From Actinomycetota bacterium (GTDB lineage Bacteria > Actinomycetota > Actinomycetes > S36-B12), in contig RGQW01000049.1 in assembly GCA_010029945.1 (NCBI GenBank), forward strand, positions 1 through 10,680: a DNA stretch of 10,680 bases, given 5' to 3'. Positions 1-5,998 of this stretch are shown piece by piece (position 1 is the stretch's first letter; each line of letters starts with the position of its first letter). The notes below the pieces were generated by a model. That model was not told the origin of the DNA. It saw nothing but the letters and a program-made list of their open reading frames with translations, and did no database searches. Both the position numbers and the translations under genes were made by a program.

Positions 1-140
1 GCGATGTCATCGGGGGCGGGGCCTTGGTCTTGCGGCAAATCCTGAGCAGGCTGCCCGTGTCCTGCGTCGTCGCCAGCGAAACCGACATCCTCGATGGCAT
101 CGTTTACAGTCTTGCGGCCAAATCAACCCCCAATGAGTGA
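1..140 (+). CDS. C-terminal end of a Ppx/GppA-family phosphatase (partial)
   Basis: This is the last 45 codons of a gene that begins outside the window; the first complete codon is at base 3 and the TGA is at 138-140. The visible protein reads VIGGGALVLRQIL, then VVASETDILDGIVYSLA, then a short tail. The glycine-rich GGGALV stretch followed by an (A/V)S-E-x-DILDG(I/V) motif is the usual end of exopolyphosphatase / guanosine pentaphosphate phosphatase proteins of the actin-like ATPase fold, which remove terminal phosphate from polyphosphate or pppGpp. Only the end of the nucleotide-binding domain is visible, so polyphosphate versus pppGpp preference cannot be judged. It points the same way as the LacI gene but is separated from it by 138 bases, so it is probably a separate housekeeping unit. 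The family call is fairly sure; the exact enzyme is not. Confidence 0.75.
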   Translation, partial: DVIGGGALVLRQILSRLPVSCVVASETDILDGIVYSLAAKSTPNE

Positions 141-278
141 AATCTCCCACAATTTTTCTATGTAATCGCTTGTGTCCCGCCCCATGAACGGGCCTAACAT
201 TTCGTTACATGCTCGAAAGGGCGACGTGATGAACGCTGGCGCCGAGGAATCGGTTCGCGCAACGGCAGGGGGCGCTTC
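141..278 (+). promoter_or_regulatory. Intergenic leader upstream of the LacI-family gene
   Basis: These 138 bases separate the phosphatase stop from the regulator's GTG start and must hold the promoter of the regulator/alpha-glucosidase pair unless transcription reads in from the left. A TGTAAT hexamer at 161-166 matches five of six bases of a bacterial -10 box, but I see no good -35 at the expected distance. AGGGGG at 267-272, six bases before GTG 279, is the likely ribosome-binding site. TGTAA (161-165) and TTACA (205-209) are inverted copies 39 bases apart, which is too weak to call an operator. No convincing terminator for the phosphatase gene is visible. Confidence 0.35.
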
Positions 279-1316
279 GTGGGAATAACGATCCGCGACG
301 TGGCCGAAGCGTCGGGGGTATCGACGGCAACGGTCTCCCGAGCCCTGCGTGGCTTGCCGAACGTGGACGAAAGGACCCGTGCTCGCGTTCAACGCATCGC
401 CGCAGAACTGGACTACGTCATCTCCCCGAGCGCGTCGCGCTTGGCTTCCGGCCGCACAGGAAGCATCGCGGTCGTCACTCCGTACATCGCTCGATGGTTC
501 TTCGCCACCGTCCTTTCTGGCGTGGAAGGTGTTCTGCACACCGCAGACATGGACCTGCTGTTGACCTGTATCGGTGACCACAGCAATTCCCGGCAACGAT
601 CACCCGTGGCTCCACGTCTGAGACGACGAGTCGATGGCATGTTGATCATCGCGGTGCCGCCAGCCGACCCGCAGTTACAGGACCTCATCGCCTTGGACAT
701 GCCAACATCGATGATCGGATTGACCGCGGCGGGCGTTCCCAGTGTGACCATCGACGATGTTGCCGCCGCTCGATTGGCCACGCAGCACCTGATCAACCTC
801 GGGCACACGCGCATCGGAACTATCTCCGGATCTCCATCCCAGACCCCCTTCACTGCTGAATTCGATCGTGAAGTTGGTTTCGCGCAGGCGATGTCGGAGG
901 CGAATATCCAGGTCGATCCCATGCTCGAGGCGTACGGGCACTTCAGTATCGAAGGCGGAGAGGCGGCCATGACCGCCCTGCTCACCCAGGCGCAGCCGCC
1001 CACCGCGGTCTTTACGTTGAGCGATGAGATGGCCTTCGGAGCGCTGCGCGCCCTGCGCGCCCATGACTTGCGACCAGGGAAAGACGTCTCCGTCGTCGGT
1101 GTCGATGGGCACGACATGGCTGAATACCTCGGGCTCACAACCGTCGTCCAACCGGTGGTCGAGTTGGGCCGTATCGCGGCCGAATCATTGCTCGCGCAGA
1201 TGCGCGAGGGCGCAGCTCAACCCGAGTCGACACAGGTGGCGACGCAGCTTGTGGTGCGAAGTTCCACCGGCCCGGTGGCCGGACATCGTTCTGTGCCCTC
1301 GAAGGATGCGCGGTGA
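279..1316 (+). CDS. LacI-family transcriptional regulator, probable sugar-responsive repressor of the locus
   Basis: A 345-residue protein of standard LacI/GalR length. Residues 3-24 form the N-terminal helix-turn-helix (ITIRDVAEASGV, then STATVSRAL). Residues 49-60 form the hinge, with Leu55 in the SRLASG motif at the place of the minor-groove-inserting leucine. From about residue 62 (SIAVVTPYI) the periplasmic-binding-protein-like effector domain follows. It shows family landmarks: TIDD at 157-160, LGHTRIG at 174-180, FDREVGF at 195-201 (the Arg often contacts the sugar), FTLSDEMAFGAL at 245-256 and VVGVDGHD at 272-279. The GTG start is supported by AGGGGG six bases upstream and by the helix-turn-helix beginning almost at once. 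The stop overlaps the start of the GH13 gene, so the two are translated together. Its effector is probably the imported glucoside or a derivative; its operators are most likely at its own promoter and in 4062-4424. Both are inference. Confidence 0.93.
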   Translation: MGITIRDVAEASGVSTATVSRALRGLPNVDERTRARVQRIAAELDYVISPSASRLASGRTGSIAVVTPYIARWFFATVLSGVEGVLHTADMDLLLTCIGDHSNSRQRSPVAPRLRRRVDGMLIIAVPPADPQLQDLIALDMPTSMIGLTAAGVPSVTIDDVAAARLATQHLINLGHTRIGTISGSPSQTPFTAEFDREVGFAQAMSEANIQVDPMLEAYGHFSIEGGEAAMTALLTQAQPPTAVFTLSDEMAFGALRALRAHDLRPGKDVSVVGVDGHDMAEYLGLTTVVQPVVELGRIAAESLLAQMREGAAQPESTQVATQLVVRSSTGPVAGHRSVPSKDAR

Positions 1317-2971
1317 GGGTGGGAACACATGACGACCCGTGGTGGAGCCGAGCGGCGGTTTATCAGGTCTACCCACGATCTTTCCGCGACGGAAACGGCG
1401 ATGGTCTCGGTGATCTGCAAGGGGTAATCGACGGTCTCGCACACCTGGAATCACTCAGCATCGATGCCGTGTGGCTATCTCCTTTCTACCCGTCCCCGCA
1501 AAACGATTCGGGCTACGACGTGAGCGATCCGCGTGCGGTGGATCCCATGTTCGGAACGTTGGACGACTTCGCCCGACTCGTTGAGCAGGCGCACGAGCGC
1601 GGCTTGCGCGTCATCGTCGATATCGTCCCCAACCACGTCTCGGCTTCTCACCCGTGGTTCGTCGAGGCGTTACGTTCACCGGTTGGGTCGTACGCCCGCC
1701 GCCGTTTCCATTTCGTGGACGGCAAGGGGGACGCGGGAGAACTGCCACCCAACAATTGGGAGTCGATCTTCGGTGGTCCGGCGTGGACTCGGGTCAAAGA
1801 ACCCGACGGATCGTGGGGGCAGTGGTATCTGCATTTGTTCGACCACACCCAACCGGACCTGAATTGGGTCAACGATGAGGTGCGGATCGATGCCTTGAAC
1901 ACGCTCGCCTTCTGGCTTGATCTCGGGGTCGATGGTTTCCGAGTGGATGTGGCGCTCGGGCTGGCCAAGGACATGACGTATCCGGACCTGATCGATCCGA
2001 TCGGCATGAGCCAATCGCTTCGCTTCGACCTCGATCCTGGCTCGGCCGAGGCGGTAGAGCGTCGTGCCGCCTTGGCCAATTCGGCGCTCTTCGATCGCGA
2101 CGAAATTCAAGACATTTATCGCCAATGGCGCTCGTTACTGGAGTCCTACGGCAACGACAAGATGGCTGTTGTCGAGGCGTGGGTGGCTCCGGAGCGTGCC
2201 TCGCGATATGTGGCTCCGGATACTTTGCATCAGATCTTCGGCTTTGATTTTCTCGTCGTCGCGTGGGACGCGAAATCGATCCGCGACGCCATTCAACATG
2301 GGATCGATGCGGTATCCGCGGTTGGTGCGCCGCCAACGTGGGCCTTGAGCAACCACGACTCACCACGGGTGGTGACCAGACTGGGCGACGGACCGGAGGG
2401 TCGGGCGCGGGCTCGCGCTCTGGCGCTCATCGCCCATGCACTACCAGGGTCGGTCTATGTGTATCAGGGTGAAGAACTGGGGCTCTGTGATGTGGAGGTG
2501 CCCGACTCCGCTCGACAAGACCCGGTGTGGTTTCGGTCTGCCGGGCAGGAGAAGGGGCGCGACGGCGGCCGGGTTCCCCTGCCGTGGTCGGGAACGCAGC
2601 CGCCCTACGGCTTCACCGACCGGGCTGATGTTCCGTTGTGGTTGCCCCAGCCGGAGCATTGGGGGTCGTCGACGGTGGAGGCCGAAGGGGACGACCCCGA
2701 CAGCATGCTGAATCTGTATCGCTCGAGTTTGGCTCTGAGGAGGTCTCATCCGAGTTTGGCGAGCGAGGAAATCGAGTTCTGGTCCGTCGACGATGACGAG
2801 TTGGTCGTCTTCCGGCGAGGTGCCGACGTCGTCGTTGTCGCGAACACCTCGGATCAGTGGCTGCCGTCTCCGGTGGCAGGAAGCATCCTTGTGGCATCGG
2901 GGCCGGTGGCCGCGGGTGACGAGGGTGTAGAGATTGGCCCGAATACGACGGTGTGGCTGCAGACCTCGTGA
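1313..2971 (+). CDS. aglA: GH13 alpha-glucosidase (AglA-like, cytoplasmic)
   Basis: A 552-residue retaining glycoside hydrolase of the alpha-amylase clan, which frees glucose from the non-reducing end of short alpha-glucosides. The signature DGNGDGLGDL is at 26-35. Conserved region I is DIVPNH (103-108) and region II is GFRVD with nucleophile Asp212. Region III is VVEAW with acid/base Glu288, and region IV is SNHD with Asp349. The QPDLNW motif at 180-185 and PPNNW at 145-149 are typical of alpha-glucosidases of the GH13_30/23/31 type rather than amylases. A small C-terminal beta domain follows from about residue 485. There is no signal peptide, so it acts on imported sugar. GTG 1313 is preferred over in-frame GTG 1319 because GAAGGA (1301-1306) lies six bases before it. 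The gene overlaps the regulator by four bases. After the nucleophile comes Val213, a residue tied to alpha-1,6 preference in some relatives. The usual TSDxHPWF is VSASHPWF here. Family is certain; substrate linkage is not. Confidence 0.93.
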   Translation: MRVGTHDDPWWSRAAVYQVYPRSFRDGNGDGLGDLQGVIDGLAHLESLSIDAVWLSPFYPSPQNDSGYDVSDPRAVDPMFGTLDDFARLVEQAHERGLRVIVDIVPNHVSASHPWFVEALRSPVGSYARRRFHFVDGKGDAGELPPNNWESIFGGPAWTRVKEPDGSWGQWYLHLFDHTQPDLNWVNDEVRIDALNTLAFWLDLGVDGFRVDVALGLAKDMTYPDLIDPIGMSQSLRFDLDPGSAEAVERRAALANSALFDRDEIQDIYRQWRSLLESYGNDKMAVVEAWVAPERASRYVAPDTLHQIFGFDFLVVAWDAKSIRDAIQHGIDAVSAVGAPPTWALSNHDSPRVVTRLGDGPEGRARARALALIAHALPGSVYVYQGEELGLCDVEVPDSARQDPVWFRSAGQEKGRDGGRVPLPWSGTQPPYGFTDRADVPLWLPQPEHWGSSTVEAEGDDPDSMLNLYRSSLALRRSHPSLASEEIEFWSVDDDELVVFRRGADVVVVANTSDQWLPSPVAGSILVASGPVAAGDEGVEIGPNTTVWLQTS

Positions 2972-2984
2972 GCAGCCCAGTCGG

Positions 2985-4061
2985 CTAGACGATCCGCTCT
3001 TGATCGCCGTCCATCTGAAATAGGTAGGTGCGTTCGGGGACAACATTCACGGTGCCGCCGATGTGTGGAGCTTGATGCGACCGATCGCGGGCGACGAGGC
3101 TGATCGTTTCCCCGTCGGCGCCGACCATCTCGCCGTAGACGAACGTGTCAGCCCCAAGCTCCTCCACCAACGTGACCGTCATCGATGCACCATGGTCGGT
3201 CAGGTGCAGATCTTCAGGACGCACTCCGAGCAGCGCGGTGGCAGTGCGAACTTTCTGACGCCGGTCGGGCTCGATGGGAACCGTGTGGCCACCCATCGAC
3301 GCCCCGGCCTCACTGAGCGCAACGGGAATCATGTTCATGGAGGGCGAACCGATGAACGTCGCGACGAAAGCGTTGGTCGGCTCGTCGTATAGAGAACGCG
3401 GTGCAGCCACCTGTTGCAGAACCCCATCCTTGAGTACCGCGACGCGATCACCCATCGTCATGGCTTCTACTTGGTCGTGCGTGACATAGATGGTTGTTGT
3501 TCCGAGGCGACGTTGCAGCGCTGCAATTTGGGTGCGGGTCTGCACGCGCAGCTTCGCGTCCAGATTGGATAGAGGCTCATCCATCAGGAACACCTGGGGT
3601 TCACGAACGATGGCCCGTCCCATGGCCACACGCTGACGCTGGCCCCCGGAAAGCGCTTTGGGTTTGCGATCGAGGTAGTCGGTGAGATCCAGGAGAGATG
3701 CAGCTTCTTTGACACGCCGGTCGATCTCAGCCTTGCTCGCCTTTTGAATCTTCAGGGCAAATGCCATGTTGTCCGCTACCGACATGTGTGGGTAGAGGGC
3801 GTAGTTCTGGAAAACCATGGCGATGTCGCGGTCTTTGGCTGCGACGTTCGTGACGTTGCGGTCGCCGATGAAGATGCTGCCCGCGCTGATCGGCTCAAGG
3901 CCAGCCACCATGCGAAGAGACGTTGACTTCCCGCAGCCGGAAGGCCCAACAAGGACGAGGAATTCTCCCTGGTCTATGTCCAGGTCAAGGTGGGAGACGG
4001 CCGGGTCTGTAGACCCGGGGTAGACGAGCGAGACGTCGTCGAAGCGCACAGGTTGACTCAT
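2985..4061 (-). CDS. aglK: ABC transporter ATPase of the MalK/MsmK/UgpC type (AglK-like)
   Basis: A 358-residue ATPase that energises sugar import as a dimer on the inner face of the membrane. Walker A GPSGCGKST is at 39-47, the Q-loop glutamine at 85 (VFQNYALYPHMSV), the signature LSGGQ at 137-141, Walker B with MDEP at 160-163, and the H-loop histidine at 195 (VTHDQ). After about residue 240 comes the C-terminal OB/TOBE domain of the CUT1 sugar group, with GVRPEDLHL at 279-287, where regulators bind in MalK relatives. ATG 4061 is chosen because GAGAGGA (4068-4074) lies six bases upstream and MSQPVRFDDV is the normal start. The open frame continues 31 codons further up, but that stretch resembles nothing in the family. 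Members of this group are often shared by several importers; here the gene sits divergent from the binding-protein and permease genes, which points to a dedicated partner. It converges on the GH13 gene with no visible terminator between them. Confidence 0.92.
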   Translation of the reverse strand: MSQPVRFDDVSLVYPGSTDPAVSHLDLDIDQGEFLVLVGPSGCGKSTSLRMVAGLEPISAGSIFIGDRNVTNVAAKDRDIAMVFQNYALYPHMSVADNMAFALKIQKASKAEIDRRVKEAASLLDLTDYLDRKPKALSGGQRQRVAMGRAIVREPQVFLMDEPLSNLDAKLRVQTRTQIAALQRRLGTTTIYVTHDQVEAMTMGDRVAVLKDGVLQQVAAPRSLYDEPTNAFVATFIGSPSMNMIPVALSEAGASMGGHTVPIEPDRRQKVRTATALLGVRPEDLHLTDHGASMTVTLVEELGADTFVYGEMVGADGETISLVARDRSHQAPHIGGTVNVVPERTYLFQMDGDQERIV

Positions 4062-4067
4062 GACAAG

Positions 4068-4093
4068 TCCTCTCACCGGCAGGAACGTGCCGG
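4068..4093 (-). promoter_or_regulatory. Ribosome-binding site of the ATPase gene with an adjoining hairpin
   Basis: On the minus strand GAGAGGA (4068-4074) is a strong Shine-Dalgarno element six bases before ATG 4061. Directly upstream is a perfect six-base inverted repeat, CCGGCA at 4076-4081 and TGCCGG at 4088-4093, with a six-base loop. In the mRNA this GC-only-but-one stem would end one base from the Shine-Dalgarno element. It could protect the 5' end or tune translation; no function is shown by sequence alone. Confidence 0.45.
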
Positions 4094-4194
4094 ACGATCC
4101 GTTGTAAGAAGAAAGGTGGTGCTGATGAAATTGTGGGCCGAGGGTATCGCGCAACGCGCGGTGGGGGAGTCGTTGTGCACATGACGTCCACCAC

Positions 4195-4206
4195 TTGCAC
4201 GGTGAC
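4195..4206 (+). repeat. 12-base direct repeat TTGCACGGTGAC, copy 1
   Basis: This is an exact copy of 4314-4325, with starts 119 bases apart, both inside the divergent control region and in the same orientation. An exact 12-mer repeated by chance within some 360 bases is unlikely, so this is a candidate protein-binding element. The match ends on both sides: the flanks are CCAC / CGAA here and CCTG / GTTT at copy 2. Confidence 0.6.
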
Positions 4207-4219
4207 CGAATCCGTCATC

Positions 4220-4234
4220 GTGTAAGCGTTCACA
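4220..4234. promoter_or_regulatory. Candidate CRP-like or LacI-like operator, site 1
   Basis: GTGT-AAGCGT-TCAC (4220-4233) differs from the CRP-family pattern GTGA-N6-TCAC at one base. Read with a centre between C4227 and G4228 it is also a 14-base imperfect palindrome of the central-CG type common to LacI-family operators. Sequence alone cannot tell which protein binds. Confidence 0.35.
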
Positions 4235-4305
4235 TGACACGTGGCCATGGCGCTTGCCGTAGATGTCGGTCTTCTCCCTATTTGGCGTCGTCAATTTGCA
4301 GAATC

Positions 4306-4319
4306 GTGACCTGTTGCAC
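4306..4319. promoter_or_regulatory. Candidate CRP-like site 2
   Basis: GTGA-CCTGTT-GCAC matches seven of eight conserved bases of GTGA-N6-TCAC, and one more pair (C4305, G4320) extends the symmetry to CGTG-N8-CACG. It overlaps the second copy of the 12-base direct repeat and lies about 105 bases before the binding-protein start. In actinobacteria sites of this form are bound by Crp/GlxR-type cAMP receptors that couple carbon supply to gene expression; use here is inference. Confidence 0.35.
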
Positions 4320-4325
4320 GGTGAC
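4314..4325 (+). repeat. 12-base direct repeat TTGCACGGTGAC, copy 2
   Basis: This is the second exact copy of the element at 4195-4206. It overlaps CRP-like site 2 by six bases and is followed by GTTTCAC, so GTGA (4321-4324) and TCAC (4329-4332) form a further small inverted pair. Confidence 0.6.
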
Positions 4326-4424
4326 GTTTCACTGTTTCATGTTGCTTACGGGCATCACTCGGGTCACTATGCATACGTTTACGTCGGGGATCTCCCTCGG
4401 CGTCGTTTTAGGCAAGGAGAATCC

Positions 4425-5876
4425 ATGACCGCAATCAAGCGGCGTCGTGGAATAGCGCTCCTCGCGGGTGGAGTGGCAGCGGGACTGCTGCTCGCTGCAT
4501 GCGGGGGAAGCGACGATTCTGCGAGCGATAGTGCCGGTGAGGAGGCCGCAGCCGAGGAGACCACGGCTGAGGACACCGGAAGCGAAGAAGAAGAGGCGGC
4601 CGCCGACGACGGCGACGACGCCATGGGTGGGGCGTGCGACGCCTACGCCGATTACATGGGCAACGAAGGCGCCACGGTGAATGTCTTCACATCGATCCTT
4701 CCCCCCGAGCAGCAACTGTTTGAAGAGTCGTGGGCAGAGTTCGAAGAGTGCACGGGCATCGACATTGTGTACGAGGCAAGCGACCAGTTTGAAGCGCAGC
4801 TTCCGACGCGTATCGCGGGCGGCAACGCTCCCGACATCGCCTGGATTCCGCAGCCCGGTCTGCTGGCCAAGCTCGTCGCTGACGGCGGACCCGTGCCGGC
4901 ACCTGCGTCGACCGAGGCTCTCGTCGACGAGTACTGGAACCCGGCATGGAAGGGCTACGGCACTATCGACGGCACCTTCTACGCCGCCCCGTTGGGGTCG
5001 AACATGAAGTCGTTCGTGTGGTACTCGCCCCAGGTCTTCGCGGACAACGGCTACACCGTTCCGACCACGTGGGATGAGTTGTGGGCCCTGTCAGATCAGA
5101 TGGTTGCCGACGGCATCAAGCCGTGGTGTGGTGGCCTGGAGTCGGGTGGCGCCACCGGTTGGCCGGCCACTGACTGGCTGGAGCAGGTCATGCTGCGTCT
5201 GTACGGCGGCGACGTGTACGACCAGTGGGTCGCAGGCGACCTCGACTTCGCCTCGCCCGAGGTGGAAGCCGCGATGGACGTCATCGCTGGCTGGATGAAG
5301 AACCCCGAGTATGTCAATGGTGGCTACGGAGACGTGCAGACGATCGCACTGACACCGTTCCAGGATGCCGGTGCAGGCATTGTGACGGGCGAGTGCGGCA
5401 TGCTGCAGCAGGCGTCCTTCTACGCCAACTTCTGGGGCAACTTCGATGAGAGCGCCACGGTCGGTCCCGACGGCACCGCCTACGCGTTCTACCTGCCGGA
5501 GATCAGCTCCGACTTCCCGCAGCCCGTTGTCGGCGGTGGCGAGTTCGTAGCGGCCTTCGCGGACCGTCCGGAAGTCCAGGCGGTGCAGACCTACATGGCC
5601 AGCCCGGAGTTCCACACGAGCAAGGCCTCGCTGGGTACCTGGGTCTCCGCGAACAGCGGCGTCCCGCTGGACACCTACGCGGCTGATTCCATCGATCAGC
5701 TGTCGGCGCAGTACCTGACCGACCCGAATGGCATCTTCCGCTTCGATGCCTCCGACCTCATGCCGGCCGCTGTCGGTGCGGGCGAGGAATGGGTTCAGAT
5801 GACTGCATGGTTCGCCGAGGACAAGCCAACGGCTGAGGTCCTCGCCGATATCGACGCAGCGTGGCCGTCGTCGTAG
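4425..5876 (+). CDS. aglE: Alpha-glucoside-type ABC transporter solute-binding lipoprotein (AglE-like)
   Basis: A 483-residue extracytoplasmic binding protein that delivers sugar to the permeases encoded downstream. It opens with basic KRRR, a hydrophobic run, and a lipobox LAAC at 23-26, so Cys26 should be lipidated and the protein held on the outer face of the membrane. Residues 30-65 form a linker with 17 Asp/Glu and no basic residue. The mature fold starts near residue 84 (TVNVFTSI). It shows cluster-B sugar-binding features: QFEAQLPTRIAGGNAPDIAW around 121-140, FYAAPLGSNMKSFVWYSP at 185-202, PTTWDEL at 213-219 and GEFVAAF at 372-378. Cysteines 71, 109, 235 and 324 could form disulfides. 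ATG 4425 is set by AAGGAG six to eleven bases upstream and by the signal peptide; the frame stays open 54 codons further up without lipoprotein features. Resemblance to AglE (sucrose, maltose, trehalose uptake in rhizobia) is strong in style, but the true ligand is unproven. Confidence 0.92.
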   Translation: MTAIKRRRGIALLAGGVAAGLLLAACGGSDDSASDSAGEEAAAEETTAEDTGSEEEEAAADDGDDAMGGACDAYADYMGNEGATVNVFTSILPPEQQLFEESWAEFEECTGIDIVYEASDQFEAQLPTRIAGGNAPDIAWIPQPGLLAKLVADGGPVPAPASTEALVDEYWNPAWKGYGTIDGTFYAAPLGSNMKSFVWYSPQVFADNGYTVPTTWDELWALSDQMVADGIKPWCGGLESGGATGWPATDWLEQVMLRLYGGDVYDQWVAGDLDFASPEVEAAMDVIAGWMKNPEYVNGGYGDVQTIALTPFQDAGAGIVTGECGMLQQASFYANFWGNFDESATVGPDGTAYAFYLPEISSDFPQPVVGGGEFVAAFADRPEVQAVQTYMASPEFHTSKASLGTWVSANSGVPLDTYAADSIDQLSAQYLTDPNGIFRFDASDLMPAAVGAGEEWVQMTAWFAEDKPTAEVLADIDAAWPSS

Positions 5877-5904
5877 AAAGTTGACGACCACACTTCAGTG
5901 AACG

Positions 5905-5960
5905 GCTGACTGCCGGGGCCGGACGGGTATACCGTCCTAGAGCCCCGGCAGTCGGCGTTT
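5905..5960 (+). terminator. Large intercistronic hairpin between binding-protein and first permease genes
   Basis: GACTGCCGGGGC (5908-5919) pairs perfectly with GCCCCGGCAGTC (5942-5953); a G-U and two more pairs extend the stem to 5905 and 5956. Inside it, GGACGG (5921-5926) pairs with CCGTCC (5932-5937) around loop GTATA, with a 1-by-4 internal loop between the two stems. GTTT follows at 5957-5960, which is a short T-run for an intrinsic terminator. Hairpins at this place in sugar ABC operons usually cause partial termination or protect the upstream message, giving more binding protein than permease. That role is inferred from position; the pairing itself is plain in the sequence. Confidence 0.75.
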
Positions 5961-5980
5961 ATCGACCAGCAGGCTTCGGC

Positions 5981-5990
5981 GGAAGGGAGG
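5981..5990 (+). promoter_or_regulatory. Ribosome-binding site that decides the first permease start
   Basis: GGAAGGGAGG is a strong Shine-Dalgarno element. It touches the upstream in-frame GTG at 5990, leaving no spacing, but lies eight bases before GTG 5999. The latter is therefore the better start. Confidence 0.65.
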
Positions 5991-5998
5991 TGTCGCGG

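Larger units (their letters stand above)
4062..4424. promoter_or_regulatory. Divergent control region between the ATPase gene and the transport operon
   Basis: These 363 bases have no supportable gene and must hold the promoters of both divergent units. They are unusually rich in GTGA/TCAC elements. Two sites match seven of eight bases of the CRP/GlxR-type pattern GTGA-N6-TCAC: GTGT-N6-TCAC at 4220-4233 and GTGA-N6-GCAC at 4306-4319. The first also reads as a LacI-like imperfect palindrome, TGTAAGCGTTCACA (4221-4234, five of seven pairs). The 12-mer TTGCACGGTGAC occurs twice, and CACATGAC occurs at 4178-4185 and 4231-4238, 53 bases (about five helical turns) apart. AAGGAG (4414-4419) serves the binding-protein start. 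I cannot place a convincing -35/-10 pair; CACTAT (4365-4370) with TTGCTT (4342-4347) is the best of a poor set. Confidence 0.55.

Noticed and set aside
176..193. Small inverted repeat near CCCG / CGGG after the phosphatase gene, as a possible terminator
   Set aside because: The stem is only about four pairs and no T-run follows it.
413..1138. Long leftward open frame opposite the LacI gene
   Set aside because: The sense strand encodes a textbook LacI protein over the same bases; the antisense translation is rich in Arg, Ser and Pro and matches nothing. It is an effect of GC-rich codon use.
2972..2984. Possible bidirectional terminator between the convergent GH13 and ATPase genes
   Set aside because: The gap is only 13 bases and I see no inverted repeat in it or at the adjacent gene ends.
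4062..4154. 31-codon upstream extension of the ATPase
   Set aside because: The normal N-terminus begins at ATG 4061 behind GAGAGGA; the extra residues are unlike the family.
4263..4424. 54-codon upstream extension of the binding protein
   Set aside because: A signal peptide and lipobox start right after ATG 4425, which has a good ribosome-binding site; the extension would bury the signal peptide and cover the control region.
5091..5891. 266-codon leftward open frame opposite the binding-protein gene
   Set aside because: It is entirely antisense to a recognised lipoprotein gene, with no ribosome-binding site or family features.
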